Below are positions 43,624-52,810 of a stretch of 64,000 nucleotides of DNA, piece after piece (position 1 is the first letter of the stretch; each line of letters begins with the position of its first letter). Source of the DNA: Arthrobacter sp. OAP107 (lineage in GTDB: Bacteria; Actinomycetota; Actinomycetes; Actinomycetales; Micrococcaceae). A model generated the notes under the pieces. The model was not told the DNA's origin. It worked only from the letters and a program-made list of their open reading frames with translations, and made no database searches. The DNA is taken from positions 3,844,001 through 3,908,000 of the forward strand of contig NZ_JBEPOK010000001.1 in NCBI RefSeq assembly GCF_040546765.1, given 5' to 3'. A program made the translations under genes and the position numbers.

Positions 43624-44472
43624 ATGGCAACTGTTCAGGAATCGATCACTGTCGATGTCCCCGTACGCCAGGCCTACAACCAATGGACCCAGTTTGAGGA
43701 TTTCCCCAATTTCATGAGCGGCGTGGACGCCGTCCGCCAGCTCGATGACACCACTGTTCATTTCGAAACCAGCATCGCGGGTGTGAAGCGCGAGTATGAC
43801 GCCCAGATCACCGTGCAGGAGCCGGACCAGCGCGTCACCTGGGAGAGCCTGAACGAGCCCCGGAACTCGGGCACCGTCTGGTTCGAACCCGTGGGCGACA
43901 ACGAAACCAAGGTGAACGTCGAGCTGACCTGGGAGCCCGAATCCGCGGTGGAGAAGCTGGGCGCAGCCACCGGCCTTGATTCCCGGCAGGTCGCCGCGGA
44001 CCTGAGAAAGTTCAAGAAGTTCATCGAGCACCGGGACACGGAAACCGGCGCCTGGCGGGAAAGCGTCAGCGGCGGCGAAGTGGAAGGTGATGCGGGAACG
44101 ACGGCGGCCGGTACAGGAACCGGCACCGGCGCCGGTCTGGGGGCTGGCGCTGGCGTCGGAACAGCGGGCGTTGGAACGGCCGGTACAGGCGCTGGATCCG
44201 GAGCTGCCGGCGTCGGGATGGGAGCAACAGCAGCGGGCGGCAACGGTGACCCGGGCGCAAGCACCGGCTACTCCGAGGGCGCGGGGATGGACGCGGTCCC
44301 GGGCCGCAGCTATGAATCCGGCGACGCCTACGACGCCGCCGCGACGGAGCGGCCGGTGGACGCGGATCCGGACATGGCGGTCGACGCCCCCTACGGGGAC
44401 GACGAAACAGGTGAGCCGCGGAACGAGACCCGGCACACGGACACCCGCCGCGACGACATCCCCGACCGCTAG
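43624..44472 (+). CDS. SRPBCC-family protein with Gly/Ala-rich tail
   Basis: 282-residue cytoplasmic protein. The N-terminal about 145 residues are a polyketide cyclase/dehydrase-like SRPBCC (START-fold) domain, beginning SITVDVPVRQAYNQWTQFED and including FMSGVDAVRQLDD, the form common in actinobacterial general stress loci. The rest is low complexity: a Gly/Ala/Thr-rich tract (about 155-205) and an acidic tail. AAGGAG precedes the ATG. It lies between a catalase and icd and ends at a strong hairpin. The ligand is unknown. Confidence 0.82.
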   Translation: MATVQESITVDVPVRQAYNQWTQFEDFPNFMSGVDAVRQLDDTTVHFETSIAGVKREYDAQITVQEPDQRVTWESLNEPRNSGTVWFEPVGDNETKVNVELTWEPESAVEKLGAATGLDSRQVAADLRKFKKFIEHRDTETGAWRESVSGGEVEGDAGTTAAGTGTGTGAGLGAGAGVGTAGVGTAGTGAGSGAAGVGMGATAAGGNGDPGASTGYSEGAGMDAVPGRSYESGDAYDAAATERPVDADPDMAVDAPYGDDETGEPRNETRHTDTRRDDIPDR

Positions 44473-44536
44473 TTCTCCGTCCCGGCCGGTAACTCACAAC
44501 CCCGGCCGGATTCCCGGCAGCCCGGGCGAAACGCAC

Positions 44537-44576
44537 AGAAGCGCCCCGCCACTCATAGGAGTGGCGGGGCGCTTCT
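44537..44576. terminator. Bidirectional terminator
   Basis: Perfect 18-bp stem with ATAG loop (arms begin AGAAGCGCCCCGCC and end GGCGGGGCGCTTCT) between the convergent SRPBCC and icd genes; TGTTG follows. Confidence 0.9.
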
Positions 44577-44628
44577 GTTGCCCAGCCGGAACTTGCTCAG
44601 CCCGGCAGCCCAGCCGCGGGCGGGAGAC

Positions 44629-46848
44629 TTAGCTCAGGCTGGCGACGATCTTGTTGAGCGTTGCGGACGGCCGCATGACGGCGGCAGCCTTCTCGGCGTC
44701 GGGTCGGTAGTAGCCGCCGACGTCGACCGGCTGGCCCTGTACGCCCAGCAGTTCGGAGACGATGGCTTCCTCGTTGGAGGTCAGCGCGTCGGCAACCGGG
44801 GCGAAGGAGGCTGCCAGTTCGGCGTCCTCCGTCTGCTTGGCCAGTTCCTGTGCCCAGTACTGCGCCAGGTAGTAGTGGCTGCCCCGGTTGTCGATCTCGC
44901 CGGCCTTGCGGCTCGGGGACTTGTTCTCCAAAAGGAACGTGCCGGTGGCGCGGTCCAGGGTGTCGGCCAGGACCTGGGCGCGGGCGTTGTCCGTGGTGTT
45001 GGCCAGGTGCTCGAAGCTGACGGCCAGTGCCAGGAATTCACCGAGGCTGTCCCAGCGCAGGTGGTTTTCCTTCAGCAGCTGCTGGACGTGCTTCGGGGCG
45101 GAGCCGCCGGCACCGGTCTCGAAGAGGCCGCCGCCGTTGATCAGCGGAACGATGGACAGCATCTTGGCGCTGGTGCCCAGTTCCAGGATCGGGAAGAGGT
45201 CCGTCAGGTAGTCGCGGAGCACGTTGCCGGTGACGGAGATGGTGTCCTCGCCCTTGCGGAGGCGCTCCAGGGTGAAGGCGGTGGCCTTCTCCGGGGACAG
45301 GATCTCGATCTGCAGGCCCTCGGTGTCGTGCTCCTGCAGGTATGCGCGGACCTTCTCGATGAGCTTGGCGTCGTGCGCGCGGGTCTCGTCGAGCCAGAAC
45401 ACAGCGGGGGTCTGGGAGGCGCGGGCGCGGTTCACGGCCAGCTTCACCCAGTCGCGGATGGGCAGGTCCTTGGTCTGGCAGGCGCGCCAGATGTCACCAG
45501 GGGCAACTTCGTGTTCGATCAGGACGTTCCCCGAGCCGTCGACCACTTGGATCTTGCCGGGGGCCTGGGCCTCGAAGGTCTTGTCGTGGCTGCCGTATTC
45601 CTCGGCGGCCTGGGCCATGAGGCCGACGTTCGGGACGGTTCCCATGGTGGTGGGGTCGAAGGCGCCGTTCGCGCGGCAGTCGTCGATGACAACCTGGTAG
45701 ATGCCGGCGTAGGAGCTGTCCGGCAGAACTGCCAGGGTGTCGGCTTCCTTGCCGTCCGGGCCCCACATGTGGCCCGAGGTGCGGATCATGGCGGGCATGG
45801 AGGCGTCAACGATGATGTCGCTGGGGACGTGCAGGTTGGTGATGCCCTTGTCGGAGTCGACCATGGCGATCGCGGGACCCTCTTCGAGGCCCTTCTTGAT
45901 GGCGGCCTGGACGCCTTCGCGGACGTCCTCGGGCAGCTCGTCCAGCCCGTTGAGGATGGAGGCGAGGCCGTTGTTGGGGCTGAGGCCGGCGGCGGCGAGC
46001 TGCTTGCCGTAGGTGTCGAACAGCTCGGAGAAGTAAGCCTTCACCACGTGGCCGAAGATGATGGGATCGGAGACCTTCATCATGGTGGCCTTCAGGTGTG
46101 CGGAGAAGAGCACGCCCTCTTCCTTGGCGCGGGCTACCTGAGCTGCCAGGAATTCGTCCAGGGCGGCTGCGCGCATCACGGTGCCGTCGATGACTTCACC
46201 GGCGAGGACCGGGAAGGCCTTCTTCAGGACCTTGACCGTGCCGTCCTCGCGGACCAGCTGGATTTCGATGGTGCCGTCGGCCGGAACCACCACGGACTTC
46301 TCGTTGGAGCGGAAGTCGTTGGCATCCATGTGTGCCACGTTGGTCTTGGACTCGGGGGTCCATGCACCCATGGAGTGCGGGTTCTTGCGCGCGTAGTTCT
46401 TGACCGACAGGGGCGCACGGCGGTCCGAGTTGCCTTCACGCAGGACCGGGTTCACGGCGGATCCCTTGATTTTGTCGTAGCGGGAGCGGACGGCGGTCTC
46501 TTCGTCGGACGTGGGGTTGTCCGGGTAGTCCGGCAGGTTGTAGCCCTGGGACTGAAGCTCGGCGATGGCGGCCTTCAGCTGCGGCACGGATGCGCTGATG
46601 TTGGGCAGCTTGATGATGTTGGCTTCCGGCTTCTTCGCCAGTTCACCCAGTTCGGCCAGGGCGTCACCGATCTGCTGCTCTTCAGTGAGGTAGTCGCCGA
46701 AGACGGCGATGATGCGGCCGGCCAGCGAAATGTCGCGGGTCTCCACCTGCACACCTGCCGTGGACGCGAACGCCTCGATGATCGGCAGGAACGAATAAGT
46801 AGCCAGCATCGGCGCTTCGTCGGTGTGGGTATAGATAATTTTGGCCAT
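44629..46848 (-). CDS. icd: Monomeric NADP-dependent isocitrate dehydrogenase
   Basis: Monomeric-type isocitrate dehydrogenase (739 aa), converting isocitrate to 2-oxoglutarate with NADP in the TCA cycle. It begins KIIYTHTDEAPMLATYSFLP and contains the family blocks SVKNYARKNPHSMGAW, VSDPIIFGHVVKAYF and HLRWDSLGEFLALAVSFEHL. The length matches the single-chain family, unrelated in size to the dimeric enzyme. It is transcribed alone, leftward, with a bidirectional terminator after it. Confidence 0.97.
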   Translation of the reverse strand: MAKIIYTHTDEAPMLATYSFLPIIEAFASTAGVQVETRDISLAGRIIAVFGDYLTEEQQIGDALAELGELAKKPEANIIKLPNISASVPQLKAAIAELQSQGYNLPDYPDNPTSDEETAVRSRYDKIKGSAVNPVLREGNSDRRAPLSVKNYARKNPHSMGAWTPESKTNVAHMDANDFRSNEKSVVVPADGTIEIQLVREDGTVKVLKKAFPVLAGEVIDGTVMRAAALDEFLAAQVARAKEEGVLFSAHLKATMMKVSDPIIFGHVVKAYFSELFDTYGKQLAAAGLSPNNGLASILNGLDELPEDVREGVQAAIKKGLEEGPAIAMVDSDKGITNLHVPSDIIVDASMPAMIRTSGHMWGPDGKEADTLAVLPDSSYAGIYQVVIDDCRANGAFDPTTMGTVPNVGLMAQAAEEYGSHDKTFEAQAPGKIQVVDGSGNVLIEHEVAPGDIWRACQTKDLPIRDWVKLAVNRARASQTPAVFWLDETRAHDAKLIEKVRAYLQEHDTEGLQIEILSPEKATAFTLERLRKGEDTISVTGNVLRDYLTDLFPILELGTSAKMLSIVPLINGGGLFETGAGGSAPKHVQQLLKENHLRWDSLGEFLALAVSFEHLANTTDNARAQVLADTLDRATGTFLLENKSPSRKAGEIDNRGSHYYLAQYWAQELAKQTEDAELAASFAPVADALTSNEEAIVSELLGVQGQPVDVGGYYRPDAEKAAAVMRPSATLNKIVASLS

Positions 46849-47232
46849 GCTCGGGCGTCTCCCTGAAGGTCGGCTTGTATCTGGTATTCCGGTCTATTTC
46901 ACCAATCTTTAACTTACCCGAGGTGAACCGGATGGACCTTACCCGGACGGCCGGATGCCCTTGAATGACCGCGTTCCTGTGGCTTGCGCCACACTATCCA
47001 TTGTCCCCGGAGCCAAGGAGTCCTAATCTTTCTCTCATAAACGAATACCGCTTCGGCGGCTGGTCGTCGTCAAAACCCTCGCGGCGGGGAGAGATCAGCA
47101 CCACACCTACCTTGAGCACGCATCATGCACACTGATGCTTCACTCCTCACATGCCCCGGGTAGGTTCAATCCGTCACTCGGCAGGCGCACTAAGGCTTCA
47201 CCTGCCCCCACCCCCCCGATAGGTAGAACGCC
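46849..47232. other. 384-bp intergenic region between icd and the protease gene
   Basis: Divergent promoter region. No reading frame with coding character, tRNA or clear hairpin was recognised. It is slightly less GC-rich than its surroundings near 46890-46920 and 47010-47050, where the two promoters presumably lie. Confidence 0.5.
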
Positions 47233-48216
47233 ATGACGAGCAAAAGAACTCTGGCCCAAGGCCTCATGAGCTTTTCAACAGCCCTGATACTGGCATTGTC
47301 CTCGGCCGGAGCGGCCACTTCGGCGCCCGCATCACACGACGTCCATGACCGGAAGGCATCGTCCACCCTCATAGCCCAGGACTCCTCGGCGTTCTGGACC
47401 CCCGAACGCATGCGGGCGGCGCTGCCGGGCGATGTTCTGGCGGACAAGGCTCTGGCCCGGCAGAATGAAAATGCCGTTGCCAGCGCTTCCGGCCCTCAGG
47501 AAACAGCCTCCAGCACCAAAATCCGAGGAACGTCAAAGAGCCCGCGGCTGCGCGCATTGCACGAAAACGAGGATCCTGTATCAAATATCGGCAAAGTCTT
47601 CTTCACCATGAGCGGCCAAAATTTTGTCTGTTCCGGCAACTCTGTTGTGTCGGAGAACCAGAGCACAGTAGCTACGGCCGGCCATTGTGTGAACGAGGGG
47701 CCGGGTGCCTTCGCCACCAATTTCATCTTTGTACCTGGCTACGTGGACGGTGAGGCCCCGTACGGAAAGTGGCCGGCCCGAGCCTTGTTCGCCCCGACCC
47801 AGTGGAGCGGCGCTGGCGACATCCGGTATGACACAGGCTTCGCCGTCGTCCGTCCTGTTGACGGCGAACTACTGGCCGACGTGGTCGGTTCCTCGGGCGT
47901 TCAGTTCAATCAGCCCCGGGGTATGGACTACAAAGCCTATGGATATCCGGCGGCCACGCCATTCAACGGCCAGTCGCTGGTCAGCTGCACGGGCACCGCA
48001 TCCAATGACTCCATCAACCCCCAGTTCAACTCCCAAGGCATTGACTGCGACATGACGGGAGGCTCGTCAGGCGGCCCCTGGTTTGTCGGCGATGCGGACG
48101 GCTTCCAGAACTCCATTAACAGCTACGGCTATGGGACACACTCCACCCGGATGTTCGGACCCTATTGGGGATCGGTAATTCAGAAGGTCTATAACACCGC
48201 GTCGGCCGCAAGTTGA
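47233..48216 (+). CDS. Secreted trypsin-like serine protease
   Basis: 327-residue exported endopeptidase of the chymotrypsin/glutamyl endopeptidase fold. A signal peptide (about 1-33) is followed by a propeptide with the FWTPERMRAALP motif at 54-65, then the protease domain. The triad is His151 in TAGHCV, Asp200 in RYDTGFAV and Ser279 in GGSSGGP. Cysteines flank the active site (C133/C152 and C252/C272 are likely disulfides). Its stop overlaps a small frame encoding a similar WTPERM segment. Confidence 0.9.
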   Translation: MTSKRTLAQGLMSFSTALILALSSAGAATSAPASHDVHDRKASSTLIAQDSSAFWTPERMRAALPGDVLADKALARQNENAVASASGPQETASSTKIRGTSKSPRLRALHENEDPVSNIGKVFFTMSGQNFVCSGNSVVSENQSTVATAGHCVNEGPGAFATNFIFVPGYVDGEAPYGKWPARALFAPTQWSGAGDIRYDTGFAVVRPVDGELLADVVGSSGVQFNQPRGMDYKAYGYPAATPFNGQSLVSCTGTASNDSINPQFNSQGIDCDMTGGSSGGPWFVGDADGFQNSINSYGYGTHSTRMFGPYWGSVIQKVYNTASAAS

Positions 48217-48389
48217 CCGCGGACCCTGGTGAAACAGACTCCTCAGGCGCCACGGTAAGCCACAGCGTCGGCAAGCCGCCCGAGGAGATCCTGGCTTACT
48301 GGACCCCGGAACGGATGGCAGAAGCCTTTCCCCGGGAAATCCGGTTGCCCGATCCGGAGGACACGGACCCCAAGTCCGAAGGAAAGTAA
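48213..48389 (+). CDS. Small ORF with protease-propeptide-like WTPERM motif
   Basis: 58-codon frame starting TTG in the TTGA overlap with the protease stop codon. It encodes a hydrophilic peptide containing ILAYWTPERMAEAFPREI, clearly like the protease propeptide segment SAFWTPERMRAALPGDV. No signal peptide or membrane segment. The overlap suggests translational coupling. It may be a free propeptide-like chaperone/inhibitor, or the remnant start of a second protease gene. Shine-Dalgarno support is absent; moderate confidence that it is translated. Confidence 0.5.
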   Translation: MTADPGETDSSGATVSHSVGKPPEEILAYWTPERMAEAFPREIRLPDPEDTDPKSEGK

Positions 48390-48400
48390 AGCAAGTTAAA

Positions 48401-48443
48401 GCCCGACGGCGCCGTCCCCTTAAGGGGGCAGCCGCCGTCGGGC
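48401..48443. terminator. Terminator between the protease unit and purH
   Basis: GC-rich stem GCCCGACGGCG/CGCCGTCGGGC, continued by CCCCTTAAGGGG at the tip; could act on both convergent units. Confidence 0.8.
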
Positions 48444-48449
48444 GGTGGT

Positions 48450-48510
48450 GGGCCCACGCCGCCCGGGTTCCCTGGCCGAAGCGCAGCGAGGTTAGGGAGG
48501 CGGCGGGGAT
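48450..48510. repeat. Dispersed palindromic repeat, copy 2
   Basis: Core GGGTTCCCTGGCCGAAG continuing to GCGAGGTTAGGG (48465-48497), homologous to 1275-1305. The flanking arms GCCGCC/GGCGGC replace ACCCGCA/TGCGGGT of copy 1 but still pair. It ends at the purH stop codon. Confidence 0.7.
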
Positions 48511-50195
48511 TAGTGGAAGAAGTGGCGGGCGCCGGTGAAGTACATGGTGATGCCGGCAGCGTTGGCCGCGGCGACGACTTCCTCGTCCCGGACCGATCCG
48601 CCGGGCTGCACCACAGCCCGGACACCGGCGTCGATCAGGATCTGCAGGCCGTCGGCGAACGGGAAGAACGCGTCCGAGGCAGCAACCGCGCCGCGGGCAC
48701 GGGCGGGGGCCCCTGCTGCGCCTGTTTCTGTCGTCCCGACATTAGTGGCGCCGCCGGCGCCGTCGACGTCGGACTCAACCTCGACACCCAGTGTGTTGGC
48801 CCGCTCAACGGCGAGCTTGCAGGAGTCCAGGCGGTTGACCTGGCCCATGCCGATGCCGACTGCGGCGCCGTTGGAGGCGAGCAGGATGGCGTTGGACTTG
48901 GCTGCACGGCAGGCTGTCCAGGCAAAGGCGAGGTCGGCGAGCGTGGCGTCGTCGGCCGCTTCGCCGGCGGCAAGCGTCCAGTTGGCGGGGTTGTCGCCGT
49001 CGGCGTTGACCTTGTCGGTGACCTGCACCAGTACGCCGCCGGAAACCTGGCGGATTTCGGTCGGGTAGCGGCCGTAGCCTTCGGGCAGTGTCAGCAGGCG
49101 GATGTTCTTCTTCTTGGACAGGATCTCCACGGCCTCGGGTTCGAAGCCGGGGGCGATGACCACCTCGGTGAAGATGCCCGCCACGGTCTGGGCCATGCCG
49201 GCGGTGACCGTGCGGTTTGCCGCGATGACGCCGCCGAACGCGGAGACGGGGTCGCAGGCGTGGGCCTTGGCGTGGGCGTCGGCGATCGGGTCCGCAGCGT
49301 CCACGGAAGCCACGGCCACACCGCAGGGGTTGGCGTGCTTGATGATGGCGACTGCGGGCTCGGCGAAGTCGTAGGCGGCCCGGAGTGCTGCGTCGGCGTC
49401 CACGAAGTTGTTGTAGCTCATGGCCTTGCCATGGATCTGGTCTGCCTGGGCGATGCCTGCAGGTGCTGCCTTGTCCACGTACAGTGCTGCTTGCTGGTGC
49501 GGGTTCTCACCGTAGCGCAGCACCTCGGAGCGTTCCAGTGCCAGGCCGGCGTACGCAGGCCAGTCGATGACGCCGTCGCCGTCCTCGTCGAGGAACTGGC
49601 TGGCAGTCCATGTAGCCACGGCCGTGTCATAGCTGGCGGTGTGCGCGAACGCCTTGGCGGCGAGCCGGCGGCGGGTCTTGAGGTCGAAGCCACCCTCGGC
49701 GGCGGCACGGACCACGTCGCCGTAGAACGTAGGATCAACCACAATGGCGACGGCGGCGTGGTTCTTCGCGGCGGAGCGCACCATGGCGGGGCCTCCGATG
49801 TCGATCTGCTCCACGACGTCGTCCTGTGCGGCACCCGACTTGACCGTCTGCACGAACGGGTAGAGGTTCACCACGACGAGGTCGAAGGCCTCGATCTCCA
49901 TCTTGGCGAGGGTCTCCATGTGGGCGGGGACGCGGCGGTCCGCGAGGATGCCGCCGTGAACGCGCGGGTGCAGGGTCTTGACCCGGCCGTCGAGCATCTC
50001 GGGGGAGCCGGTGACTTCCTCGACTTCCTGGACCGGGATGCCGGCCGCGGCGATCTTCTTGGCGGTCGAGCCGGTGGAAACAATCTTGACGCCTGCTGCG
50101 TGCAGGCCCCTGGCGAGCTCCTCCAGACCGGTCTTGTCGTATACCGAGATCAGGGCCCGGCGGATGGGAACACGGTCAAGCTGCGTCAAGCTCAC
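48510..50195 (-). CDS. purH: AICAR formyltransferase/IMP cyclohydrolase
   Basis: Bifunctional enzyme (561 aa) of the last two steps of IMP synthesis. The N-terminal cyclohydrolase (MGS-like) domain begins RRALISVYDKTGLEELARGL and includes VTGSPEMLDGRVKTLHPRVH. The C-terminal formyltransferase domain has the Lys-His pair in IIKHANPCGVA. A Gly/Ala/Thr-rich insertion (about 450-495, GAGGATNVGTTETGAAG) is unusual. In many actinobacteria purN lies directly upstream; here an MFS and a DUF559 gene separate them, so purH probably has its own promoter (TAAACT-type -10 about 60 bases upstream). Confidence 0.95.
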   Translation of the reverse strand: MSLTQLDRVPIRRALISVYDKTGLEELARGLHAAGVKIVSTGSTAKKIAAAGIPVQEVEEVTGSPEMLDGRVKTLHPRVHGGILADRRVPAHMETLAKMEIEAFDLVVVNLYPFVQTVKSGAAQDDVVEQIDIGGPAMVRSAAKNHAAVAIVVDPTFYGDVVRAAAEGGFDLKTRRRLAAKAFAHTASYDTAVATWTASQFLDEDGDGVIDWPAYAGLALERSEVLRYGENPHQQAALYVDKAAPAGIAQADQIHGKAMSYNNFVDADAALRAAYDFAEPAVAIIKHANPCGVAVASVDAADPIADAHAKAHACDPVSAFGGVIAANRTVTAGMAQTVAGIFTEVVIAPGFEPEAVEILSKKKNIRLLTLPEGYGRYPTEIRQVSGGVLVQVTDKVNADGDNPANWTLAAGEAADDATLADLAFAWTACRAAKSNAILLASNGAAVGIGMGQVNRLDSCKLAVERANTLGVEVESDVDGAGGATNVGTTETGAAGAPARARGAVAASDAFFPFADGLQILIDAGVRAVVQPGGSVRDEEVVAAANAAGITMYFTGARHFFH

Positions 50196-50375
50196 AAAAG
50201 TCTCCGTCTTTATCTCGCGGTTGATGTGCCGCGGTTGGTGGGGATAGGGCCCAGTTTATCGTGTCGGCGGACCCCTTCCTGCTGGCAGGCCCAGTGTGAA
50301 GACCGGCCTGTTCGTGGCGTAGCGGTACGGCCCTGGGCGGCGTTCCGCAACGTAAGGTTTAAGCAGGAGGCCGAG

Positions 50376-51728
50376 ATGAATATTTATACCGCTGTGCCCA
50401 GTGGCGAGCAGGTAGTCCAGGAACTGCCGTGGCGCTGGAAAGTGCAGGGCAGGATCTTCGTGATCGGCGGCCTGGGATTCATGTTCGATGCGTGGGACGT
50501 CACCCTTAACGGCATTCTCATTCCGCTGCTGTCCACACACTGGAGCCTCACCCCGGGCGAGGCCGGATGGATCGGCACGGCCAACCTGATCGGCATGGCC
50601 CTGGGCGCCTTCATCTGGGGCACCGTTGCTGACACCATCGGTCGCAGGAAGGCCTTCACGGCCACGCTGCTGATCTTCTCGGTCTTCACGGTGCTTGGCG
50701 CCTTCTCCCCCGACTTCCTCTGGTTCTGCGTCTTCCGCTTCATGGCAGGGTTCGGCCTGGGCGGCTGCATTCCTGTGGACTACGCGCTGGTGGGTGAGTT
50801 CACGCCGCGCAGGCAGCGCGGCCGGGTCCTCACCGCCATGGATGGCTGGTGGCCCGTGGGCGCAGCGCTCTGCGGGTTCGTGTCCGCATGGCTGGTGGCA
50901 GCCTTTGCCGACTGGCGCCTGACCATGCTCGTCATGGTGCTGCCCGCCCTGCTCGTGTTCTGGGTGCGGCGCAGCGTTCCGGAGTCGCCGCTGTTCCTGA
51001 TCCGCAAGGGCCGCCGCGACGAAGCCGCCCGGGTGATTGACGGTCTGGTCGAGGCCACCGGAGCCGAGCCCCGGGCCTACAGCCTGCCGGAGCCGCTGGC
51101 CGTAGCGCGGCTCTCGGCCGGCAGCGCGTGGCAGCAGCTGCGCGGTGTCTGGCAGTTCAACTGGAAGATCACCGCCGCCGCCTGGGCACTGTTCATGAGC
51201 ATCCTGCTGGTCTACTACCTCTCCCTCACGTGGATGCCGCGGATCCTGATCGGCGCCGGGTTCGCCGAATACAAGGCGTTCCTGACGACGGCGGGGATGG
51301 CCGCCGTCGGGCTCCTGGGCGTGATCGCGGCAGCGCTGCTCGTGGAGCGCGTGGGCCGCAAGTGGCTGCTGGCCATCACGGGACCGCTCTCCGCGCTGAT
51401 CCTCGTGGTGGTGGCGTTCGTGGTTGACGTGCCCACGGCCGCGGTGTTCTGGCTGCTGGTGTTCGGGTTCGTGGTGCAGGTGGCCATCCCGGTGCTCTAC
51501 GCGTACGTTTCCGAGCTGTACCCGACGGAGCTGCGCGGCAGCGGCTTCGGCTGGGCGTCCACGTTCTCGCGGCTGGGGGCTGGCTTCGGCCCGCTCATCT
51601 TCGCCAACTACTTCTGGCCGCAGTTGGGGCTCGCCACCTCGTTTGCTCTCGCCGGCGGCCTGGTGGTCCTGTCCGTGCTGTGGATGGCATTTTTCTCCCC
51701 CGAGACCCGCCAGCGCCGCCTCGAGTAG
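50376..51728 (+). CDS. MFS transporter (metabolite:H+ symporter type)
   Basis: Twelve-helix major facilitator protein of 450 aa. The loop 2-3 motif appears as GTVADTIGRRKAF and loop 8-9 as VERVGRKWLL, with YPTELRGSGFGWASTFSRLG near helix 11, typical of the sugar/aromatic-acid (SP/AAHS) branch. The start is fixed by a perfect AGGAGG five bases upstream. It lies inverted between purN and purH, with a REP-like palindrome 9 bases after its stop. The substrate is unknown, perhaps a nucleobase or aromatic acid. Confidence 0.9.
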   Translation: MNIYTAVPSGEQVVQELPWRWKVQGRIFVIGGLGFMFDAWDVTLNGILIPLLSTHWSLTPGEAGWIGTANLIGMALGAFIWGTVADTIGRRKAFTATLLIFSVFTVLGAFSPDFLWFCVFRFMAGFGLGGCIPVDYALVGEFTPRRQRGRVLTAMDGWWPVGAALCGFVSAWLVAAFADWRLTMLVMVLPALLVFWVRRSVPESPLFLIRKGRRDEAARVIDGLVEATGAEPRAYSLPEPLAVARLSAGSAWQQLRGVWQFNWKITAAAWALFMSILLVYYLSLTWMPRILIGAGFAEYKAFLTTAGMAAVGLLGVIAAALLVERVGRKWLLAITGPLSALILVVVAFVVDVPTAAVFWLLVFGFVVQVAIPVLYAYVSELYPTELRGSGFGWASTFSRLGAGFGPLIFANYFWPQLGLATSFALAGGLVVLSVLWMAFFSPETRQRRLE

Positions 51729-51737
51729 CGCCCCCTC

Positions 51738-51804
51738 CCCCAACTGACTCGCAGTTGTTGCCGTTTTGAGCCCTCAAAACGACAACAACTGCGAGTTACT
51801 TGGG
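51738..51804. repeat. 67-bp palindrome, left copy (DUF559-flanking)
   Basis: Near-perfect inverted repeat: CCCAACTGACTCGCAGTTG, TTGCCGTTTTGAG, CC, CTCAAAACGACAA, CAACTGCGAGTTACTTGGG. The right arm contains the stop codon of the DUF559 gene. The same element, slightly diverged and with GG at the centre, recurs at 52811-52875. Confidence 0.9.
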
Positions 51805-52746
51805 CAACCAGCCCCTACTGAGCAGCGCAGCACGGACTTTCGCGACTGCGGATCGGGCATCCTTCTGCATGTGGCGCTTGGAGATCCTGACCAGCAGCCA
51901 GCCTCCACGGCCGTAGTCCTCCTCCCGGGCGATGTCACGGACGATTTGCTCAGCCCCCGAGTGGCCCTCACCCTCGTACTCCACGGCAACCTGATGTTCC
52001 GGATAGCCAATGTCGGGCTGACGTACGACGCCGGAACGGAGTTCCGTGCGCACGTTGAGTTGCGGTTCCGGCAGGCCCCCAAATTCCAGCGCCAGCCGTA
52101 GCCGAGTCTCCGGCGCCGAATCCGCACCGACACGTGCCAGGTCGAGGGCGAGCCTGGCTTTTCGGATGCCCGGTGTTCCTTTGTGCCTGTCCAGCATGTC
52201 GGCCAAGTGCCCCAGAGTTGCGTGCGGTTCGTCCCTGGTTTCAAACTCGGGCCGGGGAATGCGCAGGAGATGGTCGGCCACCACAGTCAGCTCCTCAACG
52301 CTCATCTTCCGAGATATGTCCAGCCACGTCCGGACCCTGCTCGTCACCAGCAGTCCGTCGACACTCACGATTTCATCGTCGAAGAACTGCCCCACATGGC
52401 CTATGACGCCCGTGCGCCGGGAAATGGCCATGGTGTCCGGCCGGGAGATATGGACGCGCGGATCCCGTTGACCGGGCAGGAACCCGGGGAACTTCCAGAA
52501 GGTGAAAGCGGTGGCGTGGGATGCGGCTGAAAACTCGGTCACCCGGGTGAACGGGCGGATCGCCTCGGGTGCAAACGACTCCGCGGGACCAAGTGCGGGT
52601 CGGTAATCGGGCACCCTGATGCCCCGGCTGGGTGAGTGCAGCGCCTGGTGCCGGAGCCGCCGCAAGCTGACGCCGGCGTCGGTGGCTTCTTGGCAAGTGA
52701 AGGGCGCCAAGGCCAGTGGCTCGGGAAGGGGACGAGGGGTCTTCAC
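51796..52746 (-). CDS. AbiEi-like / DUF559 (Vsr-fold) nuclease-like protein
   Basis: 316-residue cytoplasmic protein. The N-terminal part (about 15-60) looks like the AbiEi-type winged helix seen in actinobacterial relatives, with GVSLRRLRHQALHSPSRGIR. The C-terminal about 110 residues are a DUF559 domain related to the very-short-patch endonuclease fold; candidate active-site residues lie in SAPETRLRLAL, RQPDIGYPEHQ and VAVEYEGEGH (most relatives have YDG). GTG 52746 is the likely start. The gene is bracketed by two related palindromes and its stop codon lies inside one. A nuclease role, and a link to the palindromes, are inference. Confidence 0.8.
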   Translation of the reverse strand: MKTPRPLPEPLALAPFTCQEATDAGVSLRRLRHQALHSPSRGIRVPDYRPALGPAESFAPEAIRPFTRVTEFSAASHATAFTFWKFPGFLPGQRDPRVHISRPDTMAISRRTGVIGHVGQFFDDEIVSVDGLLVTSRVRTWLDISRKMSVEELTVVADHLLRIPRPEFETRDEPHATLGHLADMLDRHKGTPGIRKARLALDLARVGADSAPETRLRLALEFGGLPEPQLNVRTELRSGVVRQPDIGYPEHQVAVEYEGEGHSGAEQIVRDIAREEDYGRGGWLLVRISKRHMQKDARSAVAKVRAALLSRGWLPK

Positions 52747-52810
52747 GGCACCATGGTTGCAAATCCGGAACCTGCTCAGGCAGTTATCCACAGGCAAATG
52801 TCCTGCCAAC

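Noticed and set aside
44578..46866. 762-codon rightward frame opposite icd
   Set aside because: Mirror frame of the complete isocitrate dehydrogenase gene, with repetitive Gly/Val/Asp composition typical of antisense translation.
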